A DNA stretch of 64,000 nt from the NCBI RefSeq assembly GCF_946479885.1, contig NZ_CAMLHM010000011.1, positions 19,283 through 83,282 of the forward strand. Reading direction: 5' to 3'. This stretch comes from an uncultured Devosia sp. (GTDB taxonomy: Bacteria > Pseudomonadota > Alphaproteobacteria > Rhizobiales > Devosiaceae). A program made the translations under genes and the position numbers. Position 1 is the first letter of the stretch, and each line of letters begins with the position of its first letter. The notes beneath the pieces were generated by a model, which did not search any database, had not been told where the DNA came from, and was given only the letters and a program-made list of their open reading frames with translations. Shown one piece after another: positions 7,752 through 16,002 of the stretch.

Positions 7752-8783
7752 ATGAAGAGACGTGCATTCTTGGCCGGCGCAACCGCCGGAACCGTGGCGC
7801 TGGCGGCGCCAGCTATCATCCGGGCGCAGGAAGTGACGACGCTTCGCGTGCACCAGATGCTGCCGGCCCAGGCCACCATCCCCGCCAAGGGGATCGAACC
7901 CTGGGCGCAGCGCGTCGAGGAAGCCTCGGGCGGTCGGCTCAAGTTCGAGCTCTATCCGGCCATGCAGCTCGGTGGCGCGCCGCCGGATCTGTTCGACCAG
8001 GCCAAGGACGGCGTGGTGGACATCATCTGGACAGTGCTGGGCTATACGCCGGGCCGCTTCCCCAAGTCGGAAGTGTTCGAACTCCCCTTCATGGTCACGA
8101 CGGCGGAGCCCACTTCGGTGGCGTTCCAGAAGTATGTCGAAGCCAATGCCATGAACGAGTTCGATGGCGTCAAGCTGATCTGCGTCCATACCCATGGGCC
8201 CGGGCTGTTCCACACCAAGGATCCGATCACCAAGCTCGAAGACCTCAAGGGCATGAAGATCCGCGGCGGCTCGCGCATCATCAGCGACATGCTGGGCCGA
8301 CTGGGCGCCGAGCCGATCGGTATGCCGGTGCCGCAGGTTCCCGAGGCCCTGTCGACGGGCGTCATCAACGGCACGACCATCCCCTGGGAAGTCACGCCGG
8401 CCCTCAAGGTTGCCGAACTGGTCAAGAACCATACCGGCTTCTCAGGCACGCATGGCCTCTATACCCAGACCTTCGGGTTCACGATGAACCTCGACCGCTA
8501 CAACAGCCTGCCGGATGACCTCAAGGCCATCATCGACGCCAATTCCGGCGTCGAGACCGCCCGTGCTTTTGGTGCTGTCATGGATGCCGGCGATGCCGTC
8601 GGCCTCAAGATCGCGCAGGACGCCGGCAACAACATCGTGCAGCTCGACGAAGCCGAGACCGCGCGCTGGCAGGAAGCCGCCCAGCCGACCGTCGACAACT
8701 GGTATACCGGCATGACGGCGCTTGGGCTGGATGGGGCTGCTCTGCACGAAGCTGCCAAGGCCGCCATTGCCGCCGAGGCCTAA
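7752..8783 (+). CDS. TRAP transporter substrate-binding protein (DctP family)
   Basis: Periplasmic binding protein of 343 residues. The N-terminus MKRRAFLAGATAGT... with a hydrophobic stretch and a likely cleavage near AAPAIIRAQ looks like a Tat signal (twin Arg at 3-4). AGGGAGGACAAC precedes the ATG. DctP features include the KIRGGSRIISDMLGRLGAEP segment with the arginine that usually contacts a carboxylate, and GVINGTTIPWE. It captures an organic acid for the DctQM pair; genomic context points to an aromatic carboxylate such as ferulate, coumarate or vanillate. Confidence 0.88.
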   Translation: MKRRAFLAGATAGTVALAAPAIIRAQEVTTLRVHQMLPAQATIPAKGIEPWAQRVEEASGGRLKFELYPAMQLGGAPPDLFDQAKDGVVDIIWTVLGYTPGRFPKSEVFELPFMVTTAEPTSVAFQKYVEANAMNEFDGVKLICVHTHGPGLFHTKDPITKLEDLKGMKIRGGSRIISDMLGRLGAEPIGMPVPQVPEALSTGVINGTTIPWEVTPALKVAELVKNHTGFSGTHGLYTQTFGFTMNLDRYNSLPDDLKAIIDANSGVETARAFGAVMDAGDAVGLKIAQDAGNNIVQLDEAETARWQEAAQPTVDNWYTGMTALGLDGAALHEAAKAAIAAEA

Positions 8784-8790
8784 CCGATAG

Positions 8791-8815
8791 GGGGTCTGGC
8801 CCAAGGCCAGGCCCC
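8791..8815 (+). terminator. GC-rich hairpin after TRAP genes
   Basis: GGGGTCTGGCC (8791-8801) and GGCCAGGCCCC (8805-8815) form an 11-bp stem (one G-U pair) with a CAA loop, 8 bp after the binding-protein stop. There is no T-run, so intrinsic termination is uncertain; it may stabilise the transcript 3' end. Confidence 0.45.
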
Positions 8816-8928
8816 GCCTCTCCGAGCGCCCGAGGGCGCCCGACTGACCATTCGCGCGCCGGCCTGCCATCAAGGGGCGGCGCAATCTGAATCAAGCCTC
8901 GAGCAGGCGTCGGCCTGTTCTTGAAAAA

Positions 8929-8936
8929 TGTATACA
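8929..8936. promoter_or_regulatory. TGTATACA palindrome, candidate GntR operator
   Basis: A perfect 8-bp palindrome 51 bp before the vanA start, flanked by TTGAAA (8921-8926). TGTATACA-type sequences are common FadR/VanR-subfamily operators, and a GntR gene lies directly after vanA. A second identical 8-mer is at 9235-9242 inside vanA. Confidence 0.4.
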
Positions 8937-8986
8937 ATTGGTATCTCATGACCTGTGAGATGGACCGCAGCAAGAGGAACGTGGCG

Positions 8987-10033
8987 ATGACCACTCAGAC
9001 ATTTCCGATGAACGCCTGGTATGCCGCAGCCTGGGATACCGAACTCAAGCGCGAGCTCTTGCCGCGCAAGATATGCGGAAAACCGGTCGTTATGTACCGA
9101 AAGCAGGACGGAAGCCCGGTGGCGCTGGCGGATGCCTGCTGGCATCGGCTGCTGCCGCTCTCGATGGGCGAGCTCTATGGCGACAATGTCATCTGCGGTT
9201 ATCACGGCCTCGAATTCGACGATTCTGGCCGTTGTGTATACATGCCATCGCAAGACACCATCAATCCGTCGGCCTGCGTGGTCTCCTATCCCATAGCCGA
9301 GAAGCACCGCTTCATCTGGCTGTGGATGGGTGATCCGGCATTGGCCGACCCCGCCAAAATCCCCGATCTGCACTGGAACGACGATCCGGCCTGGGCGGCC
9401 GATGGCAAGCTGATCCATGCCAAGTGCGACTACCGGCTGGTCATCGACAACCTGATGGACCTGACGCACGAAACCTATGTGCACGGCTCGTCCATCGGCA
9501 ACCGCGCCGTAGCGGAAGCCCCGTTCACCGCGACCCATTCGGACCGGACCGCGACCATTACCCGCTGGATGAATGATATCGACGCGCCGCCCTTCTGGCG
9601 CGGGCAACTGGGCAAGCCGGGCAATGTCGATCGCTGGCAGATCATCAACTTTGAAGCGCCGGCCACCATTGCCATCGACGTGGGCGTGGCGGTGGCAGGC
9701 ACCGGCGCACCCGAGGGGGACCGCAGCCAGGGCGTCAACGGCTTCGTACTGAACACCATCACGCCCGAGACCGACAAGACCTGCCACTATTTCTGGGCCT
9801 TTGCCCGCAACTACAAGACCTCGGAACAGCGCCGCACCCATGAGCTGCGCGAAGGCGTGGCGAGCATTTTCCGCGAGGACGAGCGGATCCTCGAAGCCCA
9901 GCAGGTCGCCATCGACAACAACCCGGACCACGTCATCTACAATCTCAATATCGACGCCGGTTCGATGTGGGCGCGCAAGCTGATCGAGGCGATGATATCG
10001 GACGAGCAGCCGCATCGCGCGGCGGCGGAATAG
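8987..10033 (+). CDS. vanA: vanillate O-demethylase oxygenase subunit (Rieske)
   Basis: Rieske non-haem iron oxygenase of 348 residues, close to the usual VanA size. The [2Fe-2S] ligands are Cys51, His53, Cys70 and His73 (CWH and CGYH); the iron site is in DLTHETYVH. ATG 8987 is chosen because AGAGGAAC precedes it and MNAWYAAAW matches the family N-terminus; an upstream TTG (8921) and ATG (8948) are in frame but poor. It would demethylate vanillate to protocatechuate using electrons from VanB, encoded two genes downstream. Related substrates (syringate, other methoxybenzoates) are possible. Confidence 0.85.
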   Translation: MTTQTFPMNAWYAAAWDTELKRELLPRKICGKPVVMYRKQDGSPVALADACWHRLLPLSMGELYGDNVICGYHGLEFDDSGRCVYMPSQDTINPSACVVSYPIAEKHRFIWLWMGDPALADPAKIPDLHWNDDPAWAADGKLIHAKCDYRLVIDNLMDLTHETYVHGSSIGNRAVAEAPFTATHSDRTATITRWMNDIDAPPFWRGQLGKPGNVDRWQIINFEAPATIAIDVGVAVAGTGAPEGDRSQGVNGFVLNTITPETDKTCHYFWAFARNYKTSEQRRTHELREGVASIFREDERILEAQQVAIDNNPDHVIYNLNIDAGSMWARKLIEAMISDEQPHRAAAE

Positions 10034-10036
10034 ACG

Positions 10037-10777
10037 ATGGGCGCACTCCAGACCCGGCAGCAGCCGCAATCACTCAAGGCCCTGATGGGCGTACGCGACC
10101 TGATCCTGGGCGGACATGCCCGCCCGGGCGAGCGCCTCTCTGAGGTGGCGATTGCCGAGAAGCTCGGCATTTCCCGCACGCCGATCCGCGCCGCATTGGC
10201 CCGGCTCGAGCAGGAGGGATTGCTTGAGCTCATCCCGTCCGGCGGCTTTGCGGTGCGCGGCTTTGCCCGCGAGGAGGTGATCGACGCCATCGAGCTGCGC
10301 GGCGTGCTCGAAGGCACGGCGGCGCGGCTGGCGGCAGAACGCGGGGTGCAGCCCGCCCGGATGAAGGCGATCCAGGAGCTGGTCCGCGCGCTCGATGAGA
10401 CGGTGCGCGACCGGCCGCAGGACATGGCGTTTGAACGCTATGTCGAGCTCAATGCCGCCTTTCACACGGCGCTGGCGGGCCTTTCCGGCAGCGAGACCAT
10501 CCGGCACGAGATCGAGCGGGTGACGCGGCTGCCCTTCGCCTCACCCAGCGCCTTTCTCGACAAGCAGGCCGATGTGCCGGCCTTTCGCCAGTCGCTGCTG
10601 GTGGGGCAGGCGCAGCACAAGGCGATCGTCAACGCGATCGAACTGCGCGAGGGCGGCCGGGCCGAGGCGCTGGCGCGCGAGCATGCGCGGCTGGCGCGGC
10701 AGAACCTCGAATATGTTATCGCCGAGGATCGGAGCCTCTTGCGCCGCGTGCGCGCGCTGGCCCTGGTCGGCGAATAG
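10037..10777 (+). CDS. GntR family regulator (FCD domain), VanR-like
   Basis: 246 residues: an N-terminal winged helix (RLSEVAIAEKLGISRTPIRAALARLEQEGLL, residues about 34-64) and a C-terminal all-helical FCD ligand domain, i.e. FadR subfamily. It starts 3 bp after vanA and ends 10 bp before vanB, so regulator and both enzyme subunits share one transcript. VanR proteins of this subfamily repress van genes and are relieved by vanillate; that role here is inferred. Being sandwiched between the two subunit genes is less common than divergent placement. Confidence 0.85.
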   Translation: MGALQTRQQPQSLKALMGVRDLILGGHARPGERLSEVAIAEKLGISRTPIRAALARLEQEGLLELIPSGGFAVRGFAREEVIDAIELRGVLEGTAARLAAERGVQPARMKAIQELVRALDETVRDRPQDMAFERYVELNAAFHTALAGLSGSETIRHEIERVTRLPFASPSAFLDKQADVPAFRQSLLVGQAQHKAIVNAIELREGGRAEALAREHARLARQNLEYVIAEDRSLLRRVRALALVGE

Positions 10778-10787
10778 GAGAAGCGTC

Positions 10788-11756
10788 ATGCGCAACAGAC
10801 AAGAATGGCGCCAGGGCATCGTGACTCGCGCAGAAGCGATCGCGGACGATGTCCGGCTGCTCGAATTCGCCGTCGAGGGCGTGCTGCCGCGCTTCGATCC
10901 GGGCTCGCATAGCAACTTCAAGGTCAGCCTGGACGAGGGACAGGCAATCCGGACCTATAGCTGCCTGCCGGCGCCGGCCGGTCGTATCAGCGTCGCCGTC
11001 AAGCACCATGACAACAGCCGCGGCGGCTCGCGCTTCATGTGGGGTCTCGGGGTCGGCGCAGCCATTGAACTCACCGTGCCCGAAAACCGCTTTGAGCTGG
11101 CCTGGCGCGCGCCCTATTATCTGCTGATGGCCGGCGGGATCGGCATTACGCCCATCTATGGCATGGCGCTGGCGCTGCAGCGCCGCGGCGTTCCGTTCCG
11201 GCTGGCCTATGGTGGCCGCAGCCGCTCGGTGATGGCATTTGCCGATAGGCTCGAAGCCGAACTGGGCCAATCGGTTGCTGTCCATGCCGGCGATGCCGGC
11301 GGGCGCATCGATGTGGCGGCAGAGATTGCCGCCCTGCCTGCCGATGGCGAACTCTATGTCTGCGGGCCCATCGACATGCTCAACGCGGTCAAGGCCGCCT
11401 GGGCCGCCGCGGGCCGTCCGCTCGGCCGGTTGCGCTACGAAGTGTTCGGCGATAGCGGGCTCTTTGCCGAAGGACCGTTCAGCGTCGAAGTGCAGGGGCT
11501 GGGCCGCTCGGTGGCGGTGCGGCCAGACCAGACGCTGCTCGAAGCCCTGCTCGGGGCTGGCGTCGAGATGATCTACGATTGCCAGCGCGGCGAATGCGGG
11601 CTCTGCGCCGTCGATATCGTTCAGCATGACGGCCCTATCGACCATCGCGATGTGTTCTTCAGTGCCGAGGAAAAGCACGAGGGCAACCGCATGTGCGCCT
11701 GCGTCTCGCGCTTTGCCAGCGGCAAGGCCGTTATCGATGTGGGGTATCGCGGCTAG
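10788..11756 (+). CDS. vanB: vanillate O-demethylase reductase subunit
   Basis: 322-residue ferredoxin-NAD(P) reductase of the phthalate dioxygenase reductase type. In order: flavin-binding barrel (RTYSCL near residue 45), NAD(P)-binding domain (LMAGGIGITPIYGMA), and a C-terminal plant-type [2Fe-2S] domain with CQRGECGLC and a final Cys in MCACVS. ATG 10788 has TAGGAGAAG upstream; the frame is open far into the gntR gene but only as a shadow. It passes electrons from NADH to VanA. Its stop overlaps the convergent next gene. Confidence 0.86.
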   Translation: MRNRQEWRQGIVTRAEAIADDVRLLEFAVEGVLPRFDPGSHSNFKVSLDEGQAIRTYSCLPAPAGRISVAVKHHDNSRGGSRFMWGLGVGAAIELTVPENRFELAWRAPYYLLMAGGIGITPIYGMALALQRRGVPFRLAYGGRSRSVMAFADRLEAELGQSVAVHAGDAGGRIDVAAEIAALPADGELYVCGPIDMLNAVKAAWAAAGRPLGRLRYEVFGDSGLFAEGPFSVEVQGLGRSVAVRPDQTLLEALLGAGVEMIYDCQRGECGLCAVDIVQHDGPIDHRDVFFSAEEKHEGNRMCACVSRFASGKAVIDVGYRG

Positions 11757-12886
11757 TCGTCTGCAGGTGGGTTGACCTGCTTTGCCCGACGCCTTTGCGC
11801 CAGCGCGTGCCGGGCGCCGTCCAGTGCAAGGACGGCTCGGCCGCGCAGCGACCCTGGCGCTACCAGCGTGGACAAGGTCACCGCGGCGGTGCCGAAGCGC
11901 TGTTTGAAGGCCTCGGCGCCGCAGAGGAAATCGACCGTGTGGAGCCCATGGTCGAAGGCCCACATGATGTAGTCGGACATCAGCAGCGTCCCCGGCGAGC
12001 CGCGCTCGAAGGCCGGGTCGTAGCTGGTGACGAAGGCCATCAGGCTGCCATGCTGCTCGAAATTGATCGAGATGGAAACGATCAGGCCGTCGACCTCCAC
12101 AACGAAAAGGCGCAACAGGCCGGCGCGCGCCAGTGCCTCCACCAGCGCCGATAGAGCGACCTCGCCTTCCTCGAAGAGATTGGAGGTGCGGCCGCGCGCG
12201 TCCAGCCATTGGCGTTTCAGCGCCGATAGCCGCTCCAGCACCGGGCGCAGCGGTTCGTCAGGTCCCAGCAGGCGAAATTGCGGAGCGCCGAACTCGGCCA
12301 GGGTGGCCTGCTTGCGGCGGTAATTCTGCCGGGCCTTCTTGGACTGGCTGTCGAACCAGGCCTTGCCTGACGACCAGGTGCCCGTCACCCGGTGGCTGAT
12401 CTCGCTGCGGTGGTTTGGCAGCAAGGCCGGCCGCACGCTGCTGCCCGGCAGATCATGCGCCCGGGCATCGGGACGCAGGCGATTGAGCAGGGCAATGTCG
12501 TAGCCGCCGAGGGCGGTCAGCGACGTCCACAGCCGCTGCAGCGTTTCTGCGGGGCAGTCGTGGGCCGCGATGATGTCCTCGTAGTCGCTGTAGCTATTGG
12601 CGGCCCATTCGAGAAAACGCAGGCCACGCCGCTTGTGCACGCAAAGCGGCATCACGGCGTCGAGGCGATCGCCGTTCCAGACCAGGCCGATGCGCAGGTG
12701 CCTGATATCCCGATCGGGCACGGTCTGCCACCAGGCCGAAATCCAGGCGTGACTCTGGAAGATGAGGCTATCGGTTCGGGCCCAGAGCGCGTCCCAGGCT
12801 GGACCAATCTCGGCGAGGCGTGCCTCGTCGGTGATCACCTCAAGCCGGTCGGCGCGCATGGTCGCCACCGGTGCATGCATATTCAT
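11753..12886 (-). CDS. CelD/BcsL-like GNAT acyltransferase
   Basis: 377 residues with the double-GNAT-like fold of the CelD/FemAB-type family (segments WLDARGRTSNLFEEGE, RLFVVEVDGLIVSISINFEQHG, and YDPAFERGSPGTLLMSDYIMWA, the last resembling the acyl-donor site). Such proteins occur in polysaccharide loci and transfer acyl or aminoacyl groups to sugars or lipids; the substrate here is unknown. Its ATG overlaps the stop of the upstream hydroxylase gene by 4 bp, so the two are co-translated. Its 3' end overlaps vanB on the other strand by 3 bp, marking the border between catabolic and polysaccharide regions. Confidence 0.75.
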   Translation of the reverse strand: MNMHAPVATMRADRLEVITDEARLAEIGPAWDALWARTDSLIFQSHAWISAWWQTVPDRDIRHLRIGLVWNGDRLDAVMPLCVHKRRGLRFLEWAANSYSDYEDIIAAHDCPAETLQRLWTSLTALGGYDIALLNRLRPDARAHDLPGSSVRPALLPNHRSEISHRVTGTWSSGKAWFDSQSKKARQNYRRKQATLAEFGAPQFRLLGPDEPLRPVLERLSALKRQWLDARGRTSNLFEEGEVALSALVEALARAGLLRLFVVEVDGLIVSISINFEQHGSLMAFVTSYDPAFERGSPGTLLMSDYIMWAFDHGLHTVDFLCGAEAFKQRFGTAAVTLSTLVAPGSLRGRAVLALDGARHALAQRRRAKQVNPPADD

Positions 12887-13872
12887 GGCTGGCTGCCCTC
12901 GACAGGTTTGCTGATCGGGCGACGACGCAACGCCCGGGCGACGATGAGGCCCATCTTCTTGAGCGGCAGGATGTAGAGCCCGAACAGCGACTGATACTCG
13001 TGAGCGTCGCGATCCATCAGGCCGAACTTGAAGTCTTCATCCGGCTGCGGGACGACGAGGGTGCCGAACATCCGGTCCCAGAACGAGAACAGCAGGCCGA
13101 AATTCTTGTCGTAGTGGCGCGGGTCGACGCTGTGGTGCAGCTGGTGCCAGTGGGGGCAGAGCACGACGTTGTTGAGCGGGCCGAACGAGATCTTGAAATG
13201 GGTGTGGCGGACGAAGTCCATCATCAGGATATTGCGGATGACGTAGACATTGATGCCGAAGATGGTCACTTCGACCGGATCGAGCGCGATCAGCGTCCAG
13301 ATGCCGAAGGCGATGCCGGGGATAACGCCGTCCCACATCCGGTTCAGCAGATCGTCCAGCGGATGCACCCGGTCCTTGGTGATGCCGACCATCACCTCGG
13401 CCGAGTGGTGCACCTTGTGCAGTTCCCACAGCAGCGGGAACCGATGCTGGGCGGCGTGATAGAGATAGTAGGACAGGTCATAGGCCAGCAGCATGGTGAT
13501 GGTGAAAGCGATCACCACGACCGGGCCGGCGGGACCGGCGATCAGGGGTTCGTGGATATTGAGCAGCGCGCCCAGGCCCTGATTGGTGGCAAAGGCCACC
13601 GCCGAAACGAAGATTACGCCGGATGGGATGAGCAGGAACGGCATCAGCAGCCGCTTGGTGATCCAGAACAAGGCATCGGCGCGGGCCGATGGGTGCAGGA
13701 TCACTTCCTTGGGCAGCGCAAATTCGAAGAAATCGGCGAAGGACTTCTTTTCCACCGTCCGCCAGTAAGCGATCAACGCACTGACGAAGGCTGTCAGGAA
13801 CAGCAGGCCTGCTGTTGCCATGTTCTCAACCGTCAGCTTGTCCATAACTTTGGCGAGGAATTCGGCGATCAT
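12883..13872 (-). CDS. sterol desaturase / fatty acid hydroxylase superfamily protein
   Basis: 329-residue integral membrane di-iron enzyme. Histidine boxes are visible: HAAQH, HKVHHS and HWHQLHH, arranged as in the FA_hydroxylase family, between three to five membrane segments. It would hydroxylate or desaturate a lipid chain in the inner membrane. It lies first in a two-gene unit with the CelD-like acyltransferase, so a modified lipid or lipid-linked sugar is a reasonable guess, but nothing in the sequence fixes the substrate. Confidence 0.82.
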   Translation of the reverse strand: MIAEFLAKVMDKLTVENMATAGLLFLTAFVSALIAYWRTVEKKSFADFFEFALPKEVILHPSARADALFWITKRLLMPFLLIPSGVIFVSAVAFATNQGLGALLNIHEPLIAGPAGPVVVIAFTITMLLAYDLSYYLYHAAQHRFPLLWELHKVHHSAEVMVGITKDRVHPLDDLLNRMWDGVIPGIAFGIWTLIALDPVEVTIFGINVYVIRNILMMDFVRHTHFKISFGPLNNVVLCPHWHQLHHSVDPRHYDKNFGLLFSFWDRMFGTLVVPQPDEDFKFGLMDRDAHEYQSLFGLYILPLKKMGLIVARALRRRPISKPVEGSQP

Positions 13873-13990
13873 TGCATCTGCTCCCTGGTGGCGTGGGGAA
13901 GGGCTGGCGAGCGGTATGGGACAGGCCCTCCGCAGCGCCGCTAAAATGCCAGATCGGTGGGGCCAAAACCCCTTAATTGCTAAAGCTTAG

Positions 13991-15889
13991 TTAATGCTGG
14001 AGGACGCTTAGGACGGACACCACGCCAGCCGCATCGACCCTGCCGTGCCAGGCGATGCGCGGTGCCGGCGCCTTGACGCCGAAGCGTGGCGAAACCCAGC
14101 CGCCCAGGCCCGGACGATCGCCGCCGACCTCGATCGTCACATTGTCGTCGGGGAGGGTGACGCGGAGCAGCGGCGCGCCGTCGCGGCTCACCGTCACCAC
14201 GTTGCCGGTGTGCTCGGCAACCAGGCCGACGGCCAGTTGAAACACGATTTCGGCATCCTGGGCTGTGCCGATCAGGCGATCATGGACGGTGATGGTATCG
14301 CCGTCCGGCCGCAACTGCCGCTGGTGGCGCGCACCGAAGCGACGCTCATAGCCGTCATGCTCGGCGGCGAGGCTCCAGGCGGGTGCCGGGTTTTGCGCGA
14401 TGAGACGTGCACTGGCCTTGTGCGACCAGTTGAAGGCGCCCGACATGGTGCTCTGGCTTTGCCCGCCGAGGTTGAGGGTATTGTGCGCCGGAGTGGAGCG
14501 GAACCACGCCCGCCAGGCGCCGCCCGAGCCATAGAGGTAGGTGCCGGGATCGACCAGCACCGGTTGCGCATCGAGGTCGAGGGCGATGGCGAGCGCATCG
14601 GCATGGCCGTGCGCGGCGATGGACAGGTAGCCCAGGGGGCCATGGTCGAAGCGCAGGGCGACCTGATGGTCGGCCATGGTGCCGCGCCAGACGGACAGGC
14701 CGCCGGCGGCGAAGGAATGAAGACCGGATGGTTGCGGCAGCATGTCGGATGGGGTGCCGAAGACCAAAGCCCGGAAATCGTCGGGGGCCGCGACGGGACT
14801 GGGTGCGCCCAGGAAAGCCGCGATAGCTGCGGCCACCGAGGACGCATAGTCGGCTTCATGGGAAATAGTGACGACCCGGCCCTCATCATTGTCACCGAAC
14901 TCGGCGCTCGCCCCGAGCCAGGCGATGAAATCGGCAAAGGCGGTCAGCCGGTGCTCTGCGCGCAGGGGCAGGCGTGTCGCCGCATCGCGCGCGGCCAGGG
15001 CCGACAGCAAGACCAGTTCGGCGGTGAAGGCCGCATAGGTGGGTGTCTGTTCGGCGCCGCTGCCATCGGGCAGGATCTGTTTGTCCAGCTCGGCGAGCAA
15101 TTGCTGCCATGGCCGGTCGGCGGAGTGACCCAGGGAAAGGGCGAGCAGATACTCGCCCGCCAGCTCGGCGACGAGGTGATTGTTGGCAGAGGAAAAGTGC
15201 GAGGGAAAGCGCGGCAGCCAGAAAGCGCTGGCCGAGAGGATTTCGCCGGCTTTGCGCCGGAAAGTGGCGGACAGTCGGTCGCCTAACATGTCGAGGGTCA
15301 GGATGAGGCTGATCGCGCGCAAAGCCACCTCGATGCCCGACGCCCAGCCAACTCCGCCATAGGGCGGATTGGCCTCGTGCCAACTGGCCAGGGCCGCTTC
15401 GATGGCGCCCAGGCTGGCCTTGTCGTTTTCCAGCAGATGGTGCGCGGCCAGTACGGGCAGGACCTGCAGTCGGTTGATTTCCCAGACATATTTGACATCG
15501 CCTCGGCTACCATCATGGCGGAAGTCGATGTCGAAGGCATAGTTGCCGTGGTCCGGCCACAGCGTCTCGGTGACGGGGTCTAGGCGCCACAGCTCGGGCG
15601 GAAACAGCGCGTTCGGGTCACGGTCAGGCCATTGGCGCCCCAGTGCTGCGTAGCGGCCAGCCAGCAGATCCGCCGTCGCCTTGGCGATGGCGTGTCGCTG
15701 GGCGGGCGAGGCGGCCAGCACCCGGCCAGCCAGGCTGGGAAATACCGAATGCAGCGTTGGATTGCCAACGTTGGACCAGCCCTGATGGCGCCGCTTGGAG
15801 GCGAGCTTCCGCGCTTTTTCGACCAGCCGGTGTACGACCTCGGCCGGTTCCATGTTGCGCAAGCGGTTGACGTACCAGGATAGCTTCAT
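13991..15889 (-). CDS. heparinase II/III family protein
   Basis: 632 residues counted from the preferred start (MKLSWYVNRL...), with an in-frame upstream ATG at 15931. N-terminal alpha/alpha toroid (AWRDWN-like helices, SANNHLVAELAGEYLLAL) and a C-terminal heparinase II/III beta-sandwich (HGHADALAIALDLDAQPVLVDPGTY), the usual order. No signal peptide is evident. These proteins are polysaccharide lyases or EPS-associated factors in alphaproteobacterial capsule loci. It is transcribed divergently from the GH5 glycanase gene, so both polysaccharide-cutting proteins may be co-regulated. Confidence 0.82.
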   Translation of the reverse strand: MKLSWYVNRLRNMEPAEVVHRLVEKARKLASKRRHQGWSNVGNPTLHSVFPSLAGRVLAASPAQRHAIAKATADLLAGRYAALGRQWPDRDPNALFPPELWRLDPVTETLWPDHGNYAFDIDFRHDGSRGDVKYVWEINRLQVLPVLAAHHLLENDKASLGAIEAALASWHEANPPYGGVGWASGIEVALRAISLILTLDMLGDRLSATFRRKAGEILSASAFWLPRFPSHFSSANNHLVAELAGEYLLALSLGHSADRPWQQLLAELDKQILPDGSGAEQTPTYAAFTAELVLLSALAARDAATRLPLRAEHRLTAFADFIAWLGASAEFGDNDEGRVVTISHEADYASSVAAAIAAFLGAPSPVAAPDDFRALVFGTPSDMLPQPSGLHSFAAGGLSVWRGTMADHQVALRFDHGPLGYLSIAAHGHADALAIALDLDAQPVLVDPGTYLYGSGGAWRAWFRSTPAHNTLNLGGQSQSTMSGAFNWSHKASARLIAQNPAPAWSLAAEHDGYERRFGARHQRQLRPDGDTITVHDRLIGTAQDAEIVFQLAVGLVAEHTGNVVTVSRDGAPLLRVTLPDDNVTIEVGGDRPGLGGWVSPRFGVKAPAPRIAWHGRVDAAGVVSVLSVLQH

Positions 15890-16002
15890 CGAAAGCCCAG
15901 CTCTTTCAGCCCTCATACACCAGAAGGCCACTATGCTGCGCCTGCCGCGCCGCGTTTTCGGCGCGATGGGTTAACATCGCCCCGGTTTATCGGAGTGCCG
16001 AC

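Noticed and set aside
8870..10069. Minus-strand 399-codon frame opposite vanA
   Set aside because: Arg/His/Gly-rich antisense translation, no recognisable domain; vanA on the plus strand has Rieske and iron ligands in order.
10716..12209. Minus-strand 497-codon frame across vanB and the CelD-like gene
   Set aside because: Antisense of vanB, out of frame with the CelD-like gene at its other end; composition typical of a shadow.
11758..12380. vanB/CelD junction as a possible fusion or frameshift
   Set aside because: Both genes end with normal stops that merely overlap on opposite strands; each has complete family C-termini.
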